64,000 nt of DNA, from positions 310,001 to 374,000 of the forward strand of contig NZ_CP049715.1 in the NCBI RefSeq assembly GCF_011082725.1, in the 5' to 3' direction. Each line of letters starts with the position of its first letter. The first letter of the stretch is position 1. A program made the position numbers and the translations under genes. Positions 33,744 to 46,400 of the stretch are shown one piece after another. The notes under the pieces were generated by a model, which was not told the DNA's origin, did not search any database, and saw only the letters and a list, made by a program, of their open reading frames with translations. Source of the stretch: Apibacter sp. B3706. Lineage in GTDB: Bacteria > Bacteroidota > Bacteroidia > Flavobacteriales > Weeksellaceae.

Positions 33744-35324
33744 TCAATTTACATCCCAAACTAATTTTGTTTTCATATCATCAGGTCCTCCCAATCCTTT
33801 AACAGCTTCATAATAATTTTTTGAATTCTGTGTAGAAAGATGAGAAGGATAAGGAATACGAGTCGGTAGATCAGTCATATTATTGACTAAAGGCATAAAA
33901 GTATACGTAGTTCCTTCGGGAGTTTTATTATACGCCGGAAGAGTATGCGATTGATTAGGTAATAATAAAGTTTTAGGAAACCCTGTTCTTCTATATTCTG
34001 CCCATGCCTCATGAGGTTGCATATAAAGTGCAATATATTTCTGTGTTAGTACATTTTCTTCATTTGCCGGCGGCAAAGTGCTTAAAAAGGCTGTTTGTTC
34101 TGCAGCAGATACATTCCACTTATCAAACGAAGCTTTTACACCTCTTTCATAATGTGCTTGATCCCAATTATTTAATTCGGATAATATAAATTCAACTTCA
34201 GCGTATTCCATAAGTACTTCACCTCTGTTAATATGTAAAACGTCATAACTAGGGAAAGAAATAGTGCTGGAGGTGAACACTTCAGATGCCATTTCGCTTT
34301 TAACACCATAAGGCATCCCCTCATAATCATCTAAATTAGTGGATGATATATACGTATTATTTTTTACATCGTCGATACTTGCTTTTTTAGGAGAGGAGAA
34401 TTTATAAAGTCTTGGATCAGCAGAAAAATTACCTGTTTTTCCTTTTAATAATTCAATAAAAGTATTGGTTACTGCAAAATCAGTTCTATTTTTAACAAAA
34501 TAAGCCATCCACATTGGATTAGCATCTGATGTAGTATTTCCATACGCAAATACTGCGTTATCATCATTAGATGTAAATACACCCATTGAAATCGCATCAT
34601 TAGCTTCGGCTAAGGCTTCAGGTAAAACGCTTTTTAAACGATTAGCTAATCTTAGACGTAATGAATTGGCAAATTTTTTCCATTTTACCGCATTACCTTC
34701 ATACATGTGATCTCCTGTAGTGACTTTTTCAGAAGGATCAAGTTGGCTGGAAGCTTCTTTTAATTCTTTTAAAATGTCTTTATATATGGTTATTTGTGAA
34801 GCAAATTTTGGAGTTTTATATTTTTCAACCTGTAAAGCCTGAAAATCCGGATTAGATTGTCCCCCGTAAGACCAATAAGGAACATTTCCGTAAGTATCTG
34901 TAAGTTGCATAAATAAATAACTTAACATTATTCTTGCGACAGCTATTTGATTGTTTATAGCACCAAATTGCACATTGCTTATCGGATCGGCTTCTACTAA
35001 TTCAATGGAGGTTTTAAGATTTTCTGCAGCGCGATAATAATCTTTCCATAAGTTTTGATTAGCTCCGTCTCTATACTGATATCGATCTTCTTCCGTATAA
35101 TTTACCTGACACCAATACTGTATCCAAGGAAGAACCATTCTTCCGGACCCCCATTCATCTCGAGTGTTATCAATAAAATATCGGCTACCGTATCTAAAAG
35201 TAGTATAACCGGGAACTTTCTCCGGATTATTGGGATTGGTATTGATGTTTTCAAAATCATTGTCGCAAGATACAATGGTAGATAGAAAAATTAGAGAAGC
35301 TATATAAATGGTTATTTTTTTCAT
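33744..35324 (-). CDS. SusD/RagB-family surface lipoprotein
   Basis: This 526-residue lipoprotein has signal MKKITIYIASLIFLSTIVSC (lipid Cys20) and then the SusD opening FENINTNPNNPEKVP. TPR-like helices carry DNLKTSIE-type blocks and YLFMQLTDTYGNVPYWSYGG; EVLMEYAEVEFILSEL is another family landmark. It resembles the SusD-like_2 branch. SusD proteins cap the SusC channel and bind nutrient at the cell surface. The partner SusC gene is 15 bp upstream. No glycoside hydrolases, peptidases or regulators flank the pair, so the nutrient is unknown. Confidence 0.93.
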   Translation of the reverse strand: MKKITIYIASLIFLSTIVSCDNDFENINTNPNNPEKVPGYTTFRYGSRYFIDNTRDEWGSGRMVLPWIQYWCQVNYTEEDRYQYRDGANQNLWKDYYRAAENLKTSIELVEADPISNVQFGAINNQIAVARIMLSYLFMQLTDTYGNVPYWSYGGQSNPDFQALQVEKYKTPKFASQITIYKDILKELKEASSQLDPSEKVTTGDHMYEGNAVKWKKFANSLRLRLANRLKSVLPEALAEANDAISMGVFTSNDDNAVFAYGNTTSDANPMWMAYFVKNRTDFAVTNTFIELLKGKTGNFSADPRLYKFSSPKKASIDDVKNNTYISSTNLDDYEGMPYGVKSEMASEVFTSSTISFPSYDVLHINRGEVLMEYAEVEFILSELNNWDQAHYERGVKASFDKWNVSAAEQTAFLSTLPPANEENVLTQKYIALYMQPHEAWAEYRRTGFPKTLLLPNQSHTLPAYNKTPEGTTYTFMPLVNNMTDLPTRIPYPSHLSTQNSKNYYEAVKGLGGPDDMKTKLVWDVN

Positions 35325-35339
35325 ATTGAATATTTTAAT

Positions 35340-38300
35340 TTAGAACTTAACTTGCACATTAACTCCAAATGATCTGGTAGTAGGCATAGATCCTCCTTCA
35401 ATTCCTGAAGCATTTCCACTACCATAATTAGCGACCTCAGGATCCATAGATTTCCAATCTAATCCCCATACAAATAAATTTCTTGCAAAGGCAGAAAATG
35501 TTATGGAATTAATAAAATCTCCTAAATATTGAGAGGGAAGAGAATAAGCTATTGACAATTCGCGCAGTTTGATGTAATCCGCGTCGAATACATTTTGTGC
35601 ACTAGGTCCACTAAAAAAATGCTTAGAATATTCTGTTGCCGAAACTCTAATATCATTAGGTTTTCCATTTTCTTTAACGCCGTCTACGATAATACCGTTT
35701 TCTCTAATTCCATTTGCAGCAGTTTCAGGTAATATTCCGGAGCTCATACCCCACATATGAGTAGTTGAAAAATATTTACCGCCTTTTTGCCAATCAATTT
35801 GAAATCCTAAATTCCAATTTTTGTAAGTGAAGGAATTTCTAAAGCTCATGTTAAAATCGGGAAGTATTGATCCTAAGGGTACGTTTTTATCGGTTTTCAG
35901 ATATAACCCATTACTACCCACTACTTTTTTTCCATCTTTATAAACAAAGTCTGTCCCGTAAATTTGTCCGTATCTATACCCGGGTAGTGCAACGACAAAA
36001 GCATTAAATGGAGCTTTAGCTATGGTTAGTGAACTTAAATCCTCACTCAAAGATTTGATTTCATTATCAGATTTTGAAAAATTATAATTAAAATCCCATC
36101 TAAAATTCTCTTGTCTAATTGGAACTATATTCAATGAAACTTCTATTCCTTTATTAACTAATTTTCCGGCATTCATCATTGCATATTTGAAACCGGCAGA
36201 ACCGTCTAAAGGTACTTTAGTTATTAAGTCTTTGGTGGTAGTTTGATATAATGAAATATCCCCATTTAATCTTCTTTGGAACATTTGAAACTCAACCCCT
36301 AATTCAAAAGATTCCAATTTTTCGGGTTTTAATTTATCTGTTTTAGCAACAGTTGTTAACCAAAACCAAGGATCTTTTAAATACAAGCTGCCATAATTCG
36401 GATCCTCATCCTCATCTATATTGTAAAATGTATTGATGAGTTGATAAGGATCAGTATCATTTCTAACTTCAGAATATCCCCCTCTAATTTTTAAAAATTC
36501 CAACCAATTGCTGGTAAGATATCTAGTAACTACAAAACTGGTTGCTACTGATGGATAGAAAAAAGAATTGTTTTTAGAAGGTAATGAAGAAGACCAGTCA
36601 TTTCTACCGGTAGTTTCTAAGAATACAAAATTGTCATATCCTAAACTAAATGAATAAAACAAACTGTTTACTCTTTTCTTCTCTTTTTCATTCATAACTA
36701 AAGACGGCTCTAATGAATTATTTAGATTATACCAGTCTCTTATAATTAGCCCTCCTTTAGTTTTTCCATTCATTCTTCTATATGTATATTCCCTTCGGTT
36801 AGTTCCGGCAAAAGAGTTAAGTGAAAAGTTCCCTATATTTTTGTCATAATGTAAAGTTGCTTCATAATTTAGATCAGTATATTTTCTCTCTGAAATTTTA
36901 AATTGAGAAAGAGCATGTGATCCAACAGCAGTCCTGTTTTCTGTATGAAGAGTATAGGTATCAAGCATTACCTTTCCATTTACATACATATCTTTTGTTA
37001 AATTATAAATTAAACCGGCGGTACCATATAAACGATCTCTATTGTCTTTATTGGTATTTTTGTTTATAGTCCAATAAGGATTATCTGAATAAGCAGGTTT
37101 TGGATTATCCCAAGATTCTCTGTTCCAAGTTCTTTGTGTACCGTCTGCTAACTCATATTTTTGTAGATCATTATAGTCTAATGAGGTTTGACCAAAATGA
37201 AACATTTTTTGAATAATGTTGTTATTGTCATATCCCACTTCAGGTCTGTTGAAACCTCTTGTAGAAGTATAAGCTGCAGAAGCATTTATTTTTAAATCAT
37301 CAGATAATTTTGAATTCAGATTCATGGATAATGAATTTTTAGTTAAGTCTGAATTTGGAGTTATTCCGGATGATTTAGTATTATTATATCCCAATCTGAT
37401 ATTAGTATTTTCAACACTTCTGCTAAAAGAAATACCATTATTATATGTTACACCGGTTTTGAAAAATTTCTTATAATCATTTTTAGGATATATCCACGGT
37501 TTTGCAACTAAATAATCATTTGAAAATTCAGGATCGAATGCATTCCAATGTAAGACTTTAACATTCGGATCGTATTTTGGACCCCAAGATTCATCGGTTC
37601 TATAGTCAACCACCAGATAATCCACACCATTAATATTTTTTGTTGCAAATGTTTTGCTTCCGCCACCACCATATAATTTTTGCTGATGAGGCATTTTGTA
37701 AACTTTGTCAAATACAACACCTGAATTAAATACAATCTCAGTTTTACCTCTTTTTGCTTTTTTTGTAGTAATCATTATAGCTCCATTCATGGCTCTGGAT
37801 CCGTATAATGCCGCGGCAGTAGCTCCTTTAAGCACGGAAATATTTGCTATATCGTCGGGATTAATATCACCGAATGAATCTCCATAATCAATACCACCGG
37901 CTCCTCGTTCAGTGTTTTTATCATTGATATTTTGATCTATTAAAGGAATACCGTCTACAACAATAAGAGGTTTATTGGATTGAGATAGAGACCTCATTCC
38001 TCTTAATCTGATTTGTGTTGAACCTCCCATGGTTCCACTATTATTAACGATTTGCAATCCCGAAACTTTTCCCGAAAGTGAATTAATTGGATTACTTTCC
38101 CTGGTAACGGAAAGATCGTCGCCATTTACTGATTGAGTCGCATAACCCAACGACTTTTTTTCTCTTGTGATACCTAAAGCAGTTACCACGACTCCTTCAA
38201 TTACTGTTTCCTTTTTTTCAGCAGGTTCTTTGTTTTCTGTAACTAGAGGCTGTAGAACCACATCATAGAAACTTTGATCATTAACAATAAAACTTGCAGT

Positions 38301-38537
38301 TTCGTCATCAAATGATAAAATTTCGATGGTTTGTCCGGGTTCAGCATCAATTGAAAAATTTCCTGAGTCGTCAGTATACGTTTTTTTGGTAGATCCTTGT
38401 ATCGTAACAGAAACATCAGCTTGTGGCTGACCGTCACTCCCAAGAACTTTCCCGCTAATCGTTTTCATCTGAGCCCAGGCAAAAGCCGAACCCAAGAAGA
38501 TAAACGAAAATCCTAAGAAAATTCGGTTTACTCTCAT
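35340..38537 (-). CDS. SusC/RagA-family TonB-linked outer-membrane transporter
   Basis: At 1065 residues this is a full-length SusC. A signal peptide is followed by a carboxypeptidase-regulatory-like domain (about 25-95, KTISGKVLGSDGQPQADVSVTI), a TonB-box-type EGVVVTALGITREKKSLGYA, and a plug with NPINSLSGKVSGLQI, GSTQIRLRGMRSL and ISVLKGATAAALYGSRAMNGAI. The long barrel ends MPTTRSFGVNVQVKF with a terminal Phe. It pumps nutrient captured by the SusD lid. It is first in the two-gene operon, with a -7 box upstream at 38562. Confidence 0.95.
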   Translation of the reverse strand: MRVNRIFLGFSFIFLGSAFAWAQMKTISGKVLGSDGQPQADVSVTIQGSTKKTYTDDSGNFSIDAEPGQTIEILSFDDETASFIVNDQSFYDVVLQPLVTENKEPAEKKETVIEGVVVTALGITREKKSLGYATQSVNGDDLSVTRESNPINSLSGKVSGLQIVNNSGTMGGSTQIRLRGMRSLSQSNKPLIVVDGIPLIDQNINDKNTERGAGGIDYGDSFGDINPDDIANISVLKGATAAALYGSRAMNGAIMITTKKAKRGKTEIVFNSGVVFDKVYKMPHQQKLYGGGGSKTFATKNINGVDYLVVDYRTDESWGPKYDPNVKVLHWNAFDPEFSNDYLVAKPWIYPKNDYKKFFKTGVTYNNGISFSRSVENTNIRLGYNNTKSSGITPNSDLTKNSLSMNLNSKLSDDLKINASAAYTSTRGFNRPEVGYDNNNIIQKMFHFGQTSLDYNDLQKYELADGTQRTWNRESWDNPKPAYSDNPYWTINKNTNKDNRDRLYGTAGLIYNLTKDMYVNGKVMLDTYTLHTENRTAVGSHALSQFKISERKYTDLNYEATLHYDKNIGNFSLNSFAGTNRREYTYRRMNGKTKGGLIIRDWYNLNNSLEPSLVMNEKEKKRVNSLFYSFSLGYDNFVFLETTGRNDWSSSLPSKNNSFFYPSVATSFVVTRYLTSNWLEFLKIRGGYSEVRNDTDPYQLINTFYNIDEDEDPNYGSLYLKDPWFWLTTVAKTDKLKPEKLESFELGVEFQMFQRRLNGDISLYQTTTKDLITKVPLDGSAGFKYAMMNAGKLVNKGIEVSLNIVPIRQENFRWDFNYNFSKSDNEIKSLSEDLSSLTIAKAPFNAFVVALPGYRYGQIYGTDFVYKDGKKVVGSNGLYLKTDKNVPLGSILPDFNMSFRNSFTYKNWNLGFQIDWQKGGKYFSTTHMWGMSSGILPETAANGIRENGIIVDGVKENGKPNDIRVSATEYSKHFFSGPSAQNVFDADYIKLRELSIAYSLPSQYLGDFINSITFSAFARNLFVWGLDWKSMDPEVANYGSGNASGIEGGSMPTTRSFGVNVQVKF

Positions 38538-38561
38538 ATCTAATACATTAATTTATCGTTT

Positions 38562-38569
38562 CAAATATA
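38562..38569 (-). promoter_or_regulatory. -7 box for the SusCD operon
   Basis: The minus strand reads TATATTTG, an exact TAnnTTTG match 24 bp before the SusC ATG. No TTG -33 box lies at 17-19 bp, as is common for regulated operons. Confidence 0.5.
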
Positions 38570-38703
38570 TAATATATTTTTTAATTATCGTAAAATAATT
38601 GTTAAATAATTACATAATTCACAAATTAATTCCTTTATTTAGTTGTCTATATTATAAAAATATCGGCCTTTTATGATGTAAACTATTAAACCATTAACAA
38701 AAA

Positions 38704-38726
38704 AAGCCGAGGTAAACCCTCGGCTT
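38704..38726 (-). terminator. Terminator of the rpoBC-DUF3467 operon
   Basis: A GC-rich 9-bp stem (AAGCCGAGG / CCTCGGCTT) with a 5-base loop is followed on the minus strand by a run of T (TTTTTTGTTAATGG). It is the most stable hairpin near the end of the long ribosomal/RNA polymerase operon. Confidence 0.85.
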
Positions 38727-38764
38727 CATTATTATTATAAATAATTTGTTGACTTTTAGATTAT

Positions 38765-39067
38765 TTAAGCTTGACCTTTAGGACCAAAATTTAAATGGTA
38801 GGTATCATCTTTAACTGCACCAAATTGTTGTTCGAATTTTTGAATATTATCAGTTAAAGCTGTTAATAATCGTTTCGCATGTTCAGGAGTTAAAATAATT
38901 CTTGATTTAACTTTAGCCTTAGGGACCCCCGGCATTATTTGTATAAAATCTACTACGAACTCAGTCGGAGAATGATTTATTAATGCCAAATTTGAAAATA
39001 CCCCGGAAGCTACCTCATCCGTCAATTCAATATTTAAGTCTTGTTGATTCTGATTTTGATTTTCCAT
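38765..39067 (-). CDS. DUF3467 protein
   Basis: This 100-residue protein has the DUF3467 core: SGVFSNLALINHSPTEFVVDF, IMPGVPKAKVKSRIILTPEHA and KRLLTALTDNI. In Bacteroidota it regularly sits directly after rpoC, here 17 bp downstream. The family has no proven function; its place suggests a link to transcription, which is inference. The N-terminus is Gln/Asn-rich and probably flexible. It is the last gene before the operon terminator. Confidence 0.9.
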   Translation of the reverse strand: MENQNQNQQDLNIELTDEVASGVFSNLALINHSPTEFVVDFIQIMPGVPKAKVKSRIILTPEHAKRLLTALTDNIQKFEQQFGAVKDDTYHLNFGPKGQA

Positions 39068-39084
39068 TTCGAATTAGTTTTTGG

Positions 39085-42000
39085 TTAAATTTTTTCGGTT
39101 ATCATTTCCTCAAATTCCTTATTCGAACCTACAACTACGTGTTGATATTCAGTTAAACCGGTACCGGCAGGGATTCTGTGTCCTACAATTACATTTTCTT
39201 TCAATCCGTTTAGATAATCAACTTTACCGGCAACAGCAGCTTCATTTAAAACTTTAGTTGTTTCTTGGAAAGATGCTGCAGAGATAAATGATTTAGTTTG
39301 TAAAGAGGCTCTTGTAATACCTTGTAATACAGGACTGGCAGTAGCCGGAAGCGCTTCTCTGGCTTCAACCAATTTCTTATCTTCACGTTTCAATTTAGAA
39401 TTTTCATCACGAAGTTCTCTTGAAGTAATGATTTGTCCGGCTTTTAATTCCAAACTGTCTCCAGGATCAGTAATAACTTTCATTCCGAAAATACGATCAT
39501 TTTCCTCAATAAAGTCAATCTTATGTTCAAGATTACCTTCTAAGAATTTAGTATCACCGCAATCAACAATTTCTACTTTAGTCATCATTTGACGAACAAT
39601 AATTTCGAAATGTTTATCATCGATTTTTACCCCTTGTAATCGGTATACTTCTTGAATTTCATTTACCAAATATTCCTGAACGGCAGTAGGCCCTTTGATG
39701 TTAAGAATATCGTTAGGAGTTATAGCACCGTCAGATAAGGCATCTCCAGCATGTACGAAGTCATTTTCCTGTACAAGAATCTGATTAGATAATTTAACCA
39801 AATATCTTTTAATTTCACCGGTTTTAGACTCAATAACTATTTCTCGATTACCTCTCTTAATTTTACCGTAACTAACTACACCGTCAATTTCTGAAACAAC
39901 AGCCGGATTGGAAGGATTTCGTGCTTCAAACAGCTCGGTAACACGTGGTAAACCACCTGTAATATCCCCTGCTTTAGCTGATCTTCTTGGTATCTTTACT
40001 AAGATTCTTCCTGCCTTAATTTTTTCACCATCATTTACGATAAGGTGTGCACCAACCGGTAAGTTAATTGATTTTAACTCATTCCCTTTAGTATCTAATA
40101 TTTTTAAGGTAGGAATTAATTTTTTATTTCTAGATTCTGAAATTACTTTTTCTTCAAATCCGGTTTGTTCGTCTATTTCTAGTTGATAAGTGGAACCTTG
40201 CTCAATTTGTTCGTATTCGATCTTACCGGCAGTTTCAGAAAGTATAATTGCATTATACGGATCCCATTTACAAATGATATCTCCTTTCTTAACTTCATCA
40301 CCTGATTCAACTAATAAAGTAGAACCATACGGGATGTTGGTAAGCATTTGAATGTTTCCTTCCGCATTTAATAATTTAAATTCTGTGGAACGAGAAACAA
40401 CGATTGAAACTTTATTTCCGTTTTCGTCTTCACTTTCAACAGTTCTAATATCATCAAACTCAACTTTTCCGTCTCTTTTAGCAACAATGCTGCTAACTTC
40501 TGCAACGTTTCCTGCAGTACCTCCCACGTGGAAGGTTCTTAAGGTAAGCTGTGTACCCGGTTCACCGATAGATTGAGCTGCAATAACTCCAACCGCTTCT
40601 CCTTTGTTGATTAATTTATTGGTTGAAAGGTTTACACCATAACATTTAGCACAAATACCTTTTTTAGATTCACAAGTTAAAGGCGAACGAACTTCTACTG
40701 ATTCAATTCCGGATTGTTGAATTAATTTAGCTATTTCGGAAGTTATCATTTGATCTGCTTCAATTAATAGCTCATCTGTATCAGGATGGTATACATCATG
40801 AAGAGATACACGTCCTAAAATTCTTTCAGATAATGGTTCAACAATTTCGTCATTTTTCTTCAACGGAGAAATTTCGATACCTCTTAAAGTTCCACAATCT
40901 TGTTCATTAATAATAACATCTTGTGCCACATCCACTAAACGACGAGTCAAATAACCTGCGTCAGCGGTTTTTAATGCAGTATCTGCAAGACCCTTACGAG
41001 CCCCGTGAGTAGAAATAAAGTACTCAAGGATGGAAAGTCCTTCACGGAAATTAGAGATAATAGGGTTTTCAATAATTTCACCTCCGGAAGATCCCGCTTT
41101 TTGAGGTTTTGCCATCAATCCACGCATACCTGCTAACTGACGAATCTGTTCTTTAGATCCCCGTGCACCGGAGTCAAGCATCATATATACAGAGTTGAAT
41201 CCACCTTTGTCGGTTTTCATTCGTTGCATGATTAAATCTGTTAATCGTGCATTAGTATTAGTCCAAACATCAATTACCTGATTATATCTTTCATTATTGG
41301 TAATTAATCCCATATTATAGTTAGCTCTGATCCCATCCACTTGTTCATTCGCTTCCTGAATCATGATTTTCTTTTCTTCAGGAGTTTTAATATCACCTAA
41401 GCTAAATGATAATCCACCTTTAAATGCAGTAGCATATCCTAAAGTTTTCATATCATCCAAAAACTTAGCTGTGGTAGGGAAATCGGTTCTTTGTAATATG
41501 GTACCGATAATGTTACGTAATGATTTTTTAGTCAATACTTCATTGATGAAACCTACTTTTTTAGGTACGATTTTGTTAAATAACACGCGCCCTACAGTAG
41601 TTTCAATCATTTTTTCAACTAATTCTTCACCTTCTACAACTGTTGCTTTTACTTTAATGATAGCATTTAAATCTACTGCTTTCTCATTATAAGCAATGTC
41701 TACCTCTTCTGAAGAATAGAAAATAGATCCGTGTCCTTTAACTTTAATTTCGTCCGTAGGTGTTAATGGTTTAGTCATATAATATAATCCTAAAACCATA
41801 TCTTGTGAAGGTACTTGAATAGGAGATCCGTTAGCCGGATTTAAAATGTTTTGAGAAGCTAACATCAATAATTGAGCTTCCAAAATAGCTTCAGGTCCTA
41901 AAGGTAAATGCACTGCCATTTGGTCACCGTCAAAGTCTGCATTAAACGCAGTACAAACTAACGGGTGAAGACGAATAGCTTTTCCTTCAATCATTCTAGG

Positions 42001-43359
42001 TTGAAATGCTTGAATACCTAAACGGTGAAGAGTAGGGGCACGGTTCAACAATACCGGATGTCCTTTCATTACATTTTCCAGGATATCGTAAACTACCGGC
42101 TCTTTTCTTTCAATAATTCTCTTGGCAGATTTTACAGTTTTTACAATTCCTCTTTCAATTAATTTACGAATGATAAAAGGTTTATAAAGCTCTGCAGCCA
42201 TATCTTTAGGAAGTCCGCACTCATGAAGTTGAAGGGAAGGACCTACAACAATTACCGAACGAGCAGAATAATCCACACGTTTACCTAATAAGTTTTGACG
42301 GAAACGTCCTTGTTTTCCTTTTAAGGAATCAGACAGAGATTTTAAAGGTCTGTTAGATTCAGATTTAACCGCAGATGATTTTCTGGTATTATCAAATAAA
42401 GAATCAACAGCTTCCTGAAGCATACGCTTCTCATTACGTAAAATAACTTCAGGGGCTTTAATTTCAATTAATCGTTTTAAACGATTGTTTCTGATAATAA
42501 CCCTACGATATAAATCATTTAAGTCAGAAGTAGCAAAACGCCCTCCATCTAAGGGAACTAACGGACGTAAGTCCGGTGGAATTACAGGTATCACTCTCAT
42601 GATCATCCATTCCGGTCTGTTAATGCGACCATTGGAATTAGCATCTCTGAAAGATTCAACTACTTGTAATCGTTTTAACGCTTCTGTTCTTCTTTGTTTG
42701 GAAGATTCATTATTGGCTTTATGTCTTAATTCATAAGATAAAGCATCTAAATCTGTTCTCTTTAAAAGTTCTTCCAAACATTCTGCTCCCATTTTGGCAA
42801 CAAATTTATTCGGATCAGAATCATCTAAATATTGATTTTCAATAGGAAGAGTTTCTAATATATCTAAATATTCTTCTTCCGTTAAAAATTCAAGATGTTC
42901 TAATTCTTCACCATTTAATTTTTTAGCTATTCCGGCTTGAATTACTACAAAACGTTCGTTGTAGATAATCATATCCAGTTTTTTGGATGGAATACCTAAT
43001 AAATATCCAATTTTATTGGGTAAAGAACGGAAATACCAGATATGTGCCACAGGCACTACCAAGTTGATATGTCCGATTCTTTCACGTCTAACTTTTTTTT
43101 CCGTTACTTCAACTCCACATCGATCACAAACAATTCCTTTGTAACGTATTCTTTTATATTTCCCACAAGCACATTCGTAGTCCTTTACCGGACCGAATAT
43201 TCTTTCACAAAACAAACCGTCTCGTTCAGGTTTATGAGTCCGATAATTGATTGTTTCAGGTTTTAAAACCTCTCCTCTAGATTGTTGTAATATACTTTCC
43301 GGAGAAGCTAATCCGATTATAATTTTACTAAATTTGCTAGTTCTTTGTTTAACTGCCAT
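39085..43359 (-). CDS. rpoC: DNA-directed RNA polymerase beta' subunit
   Basis: RpoC forms the catalytic cleft of RNA polymerase. The 1424-residue protein shows the N-terminal zinc-binding block [20 protein letters not shown], the Mg-binding [12 protein letters not shown] at about residue 470, the bridge-helix region [21 protein letters not shown], and the second zinc site [13 protein letters not shown]. Length is normal for Bacteroidota. It follows rpoB by 61 bp and precedes the DUF3467 gene. Confidence 0.98.
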   Translation of the reverse strand: MAVKQRTSKFSKIIIGLASPESILQQSRGEVLKPETINYRTHKPERDGLFCERIFGPVKDYECACGKYKRIRYKGIVCDRCGVEVTEKKVRRERIGHINLVVPVAHIWYFRSLPNKIGYLLGIPSKKLDMIIYNERFVVIQAGIAKKLNGEELEHLEFLTEEEYLDILETLPIENQYLDDSDPNKFVAKMGAECLEELLKRTDLDALSYELRHKANNESSKQRRTEALKRLQVVESFRDANSNGRINRPEWMIMRVIPVIPPDLRPLVPLDGGRFATSDLNDLYRRVIIRNNRLKRLIEIKAPEVILRNEKRMLQEAVDSLFDNTRKSSAVKSESNRPLKSLSDSLKGKQGRFRQNLLGKRVDYSARSVIVVGPSLQLHECGLPKDMAAELYKPFIIRKLIERGIVKTVKSAKRIIERKEPVVYDILENVMKGHPVLLNRAPTLHRLGIQAFQPRMIEGKAIRLHPLVCTAFNADFDGDQMAVHLPLGPEAILEAQLLMLASQNILNPANGSPIQVPSQDMVLGLYYMTKPLTPTDEIKVKGHGSIFYSSEEVDIAYNEKAVDLNAIIKVKATVVEGEELVEKMIETTVGRVLFNKIVPKKVGFINEVLTKKSLRNIIGTILQRTDFPTTAKFLDDMKTLGYATAFKGGLSFSLGDIKTPEEKKIMIQEANEQVDGIRANYNMGLITNNERYNQVIDVWTNTNARLTDLIMQRMKTDKGGFNSVYMMLDSGARGSKEQIRQLAGMRGLMAKPQKAGSSGGEIIENPIISNFREGLSILEYFISTHGARKGLADTALKTADAGYLTRRLVDVAQDVIINEQDCGTLRGIEISPLKKNDEIVEPLSERILGRVSLHDVYHPDTDELLIEADQMITSEIAKLIQQSGIESVEVRSPLTCESKKGICAKCYGVNLSTNKLINKGEAVGVIAAQSIGEPGTQLTLRTFHVGGTAGNVAEVSSIVAKRDGKVEFDDIRTVESEDENGNKVSIVVSRSTEFKLLNAEGNIQMLTNIPYGSTLLVESGDEVKKGDIICKWDPYNAIILSETAGKIEYEQIEQGSTYQLEIDEQTGFEEKVISESRNKKLIPTLKILDTKGNELKSINLPVGAHLIVNDGEKIKAGRILVKIPRRSAKAGDITGGLPRVTELFEARNPSNPAVVSEIDGVVSYGKIKRGNREIVIESKTGEIKRYLVKLSNQILVQENDFVHAGDALSDGAITPNDILNIKGPTAVQEYLVNEIQEVYRLQGVKIDDKHFEIIVRQMMTKVEIVDCGDTKFLEGNLEHKIDFIEENDRIFGMKVITDPGDSLELKAGQIITSRELRDENSKLKREDKKLVEAREALPATASPVLQGITRASLQTKSFISAASFQETTKVLNEAAVAGKVDYLNGLKENVIVGHRIPAGTGLTEYQHVVVGSNKEFEEMITEKI

Positions 43360-43420
43360 TATTTTGTAATCAATTAAATTGAAAAAAATTTAAATTTATT
43401 AAGAGTTAAGAAAGAAATAT

Positions 43421-46400
43421 TTATTCTTCCAATCTTACATCCAACCCTAAACCTTGTAATTCATGTAAGAATACATTAAATGATTCAGGTATACCCGGTT
43501 CAGGCATTGGTTCACCTTTAACAATTGATTCATAGGCTTTAGCTCTACCTATTACATCATCAGATTTAATTGTTATAATTTCTCTTAGAATGTTTGATGC
43601 TCCGAAAGCTTCTAAAGCCCAAACCTCCATTTCTCCGAATCTCTGACCTCCAAATTGAGCTTTACCTCCTAATGGTTGTTGAGTAATTAATGAGTATGGT
43701 CCGATTGAACGTGCGTGCATTTTGTCATCAACCATATGTCCTAATTTCAACATATAGATAACTCCCACAGTTGCTTTTTGCTCAAAACGTTCTCCGGTTC
43801 CTCCATCATATAAATAAGTAGTTCCCCATTGTGGTACTCCTGCTTCTTTTGTAAGTTCATCGATTTGCTCGGAAGTAGCTCCATCGAAGATAGGAGTTGC
43901 GAATTTTTTACCTAATTTTTTACCGCACCATCCTAAGATTGTTTCGTAAATCTGTCCAATGTTCATACGGGAAGGTACCCCTAATGGGTTAAGGACAATA
44001 TCTACCGGTGTTCCGTCTTCTAGGAATGGCATATCTTCATCACGTACTATTCTAGCAACAATACCTTTGTTACCGTGACGACCTGCCATTTTATCTCCAA
44101 CATTTAGTTTACGTTTTTTAGCAATATAAACTTTTGCCAATTTAACGATACCGGCCGGTAATTCATCTCCAACAGAAATAGTATGTCTTTCTCTATTTAG
44201 AGAACCTAGTAAATCGTTATGTTTTATTTTATAGTTGTGAAGCAATTCTTTAATAGAATTGTTTTTGTTATCATCTAAGGTCCAATTTTCTCCAGCTAAA
44301 TTAAAATAGTCATCAATACTAGATAAAAGCTTTTGAGTGAATTTAACTCCTTTTGGTATTACTTCTTCATTTAAATCATTATAGATTCCTTGAGAAGTTT
44401 TACCATTTAGAAGGACATATAATTTCTCTAATAGTTGATTTTTTAAATCATTAAGCTTTACTTTAAATTCAGCTTCTAATTGTTCAATTTTTAATTTTTC
44501 GTCTCCTCTTTTACGTTTGTCTTTAATGTTACGTGTAAATAATTTTTTATTAATTACCACACCTTTTAAAGAAGGTTCTGCTTTTAGAGAAGCATCTTTT
44601 ACATCTCCGGCTTTATCCCCGAATATGGCTCGAAGTAATTTTTCTTCTGAAGTTGGGTCAGATTCTCCTTTAGGAGTAATTTTTCCTACTAAAATATCTC
44701 CGGGTTTAACTTCTGCTCCAATACGGATCATCCCGTTTTCATCAAGGTCTTTAGTAGCTTCTTCACTTACGTTTGGAATATCCGGAGTAAGTTCTTCCAT
44801 ACCTAATTTGGTATCACGAACTTCTAAAGAATATTCGTCTACGTGAATAGAAGTAAACCAGTCTTCGCTAACTGCTCTTTGATTAATAACAATCGCATCC
44901 TCAAAGTTATATCCTTTCCAAGGCATGAAAGCTACTAGAAGGTTTCTACCTAAAGCAAGTTCTCCATCTTCGGTAGCATAACCTTCAGTTAAAACTTGAC
45001 CTTTAGAAACTCTATCACCTGCTTTAACGATTGGTTTAAGCGTTATAGAAGTACTTTGATTGGTTTTTCTGAATTTCGTTAATTTATATGTTTTACTTGC
45101 AGAATCAAAGCTAACTAATTCTTCTTCTTCGGTTCTGTCGTATTTAATAGTAATAATGTTAGCATCCACATATTCTACTACTCCTTCACCTTCTGCATTA
45201 ATTAAGATACGCGAATCTTTAGCAACTTGAAATTCTAAACCGGTTCCTACAATTGGAGCTTGAGGTTTCAATAAGGGTACTGCTTGACGCATCATGTTTG
45301 AACCCATCAAAGCACGGTTCGCATCATCGTGCTCAAGGAAAGGAATTAATGAAGCGGAAATACCTGTAATTTGATTAGGTGCAACATCCATCAGATCCAC
45401 CTTATCAGGCTCAACAACCGGATAATCAGCTTCCTCTCTGGCAACGATTCTCTCATCAAGAATTTTACCGTCGCTGTCCATATTGATGTTTGCTTGAGCA
45501 ATAATTTTTCCTTCTTCCTCTTCCGCAGTTAAATATTGAGGCTCGGATTCTAAATCTACTTTACCATCAACAACCTTTCTGTATGGGGTTTCCATAAATC
45601 CTAAGTCATTGATTCTAGCGTAACAGCCTAAAGAAGATATCAAACCGATGTTAGGTCCTTCCGGAGTTTCGATAGGACAAATTCTACCGTAGTGAGTGTA
45701 GTGAACGTCTCGCACTTCAAATCCGGCTCTTTCTCTTGATAAACCACCAGGACCTAATGCAGACATACGTCTTTTATGGGTAACCTCAGATAGTGGATTG
45801 GTTTGATCCATGAATTGAGATAACTGATTAGTTCCAAAGAAAGAGTTGATAACTGAAGTTAAGGTTTTAGCATTGATCAAGTCAATAGGAGTGAACACTT
45901 CGTTATCACGAACGTTCATTCTTTCTTTAATGGTTCGAGCCATACGAGCTAAACCTACACCAAATTGACCGGCTAATTGTTCACCAACAGTTTTAACACG
46001 ACGGTTAGATAAGTGATCGATATCATCAACTTCAGCTTTTGAGTTGATTAATTCAATTAAATATTTAACAATTGCGATAATATCGTCTTTTGTTAAAACT
46101 TGAATATCTTCTGATATATTTAATCCTAACTTTTTATTAATACGATAACGACCTACTTCACCTAAAGAATATCGAGCATCAGAGAAGAATAATTTATCGA
46201 TAATTCCTCTAGCCGTTTCTTCATCAGGTGGTTCAGCATTACGTAATTGACGATAGATATATTCTACAGCTTCTTTTTCGGAATTGGTAGAGTCTTTTTG
46301 TAATGTGTTGTGAATTATTGAGAATTCATTACTGTTTTCTTTATGAACTAAAATAGTTTTAATTCCGGAATCTATGATTAAATCAAGATGTTCCTTTTCT

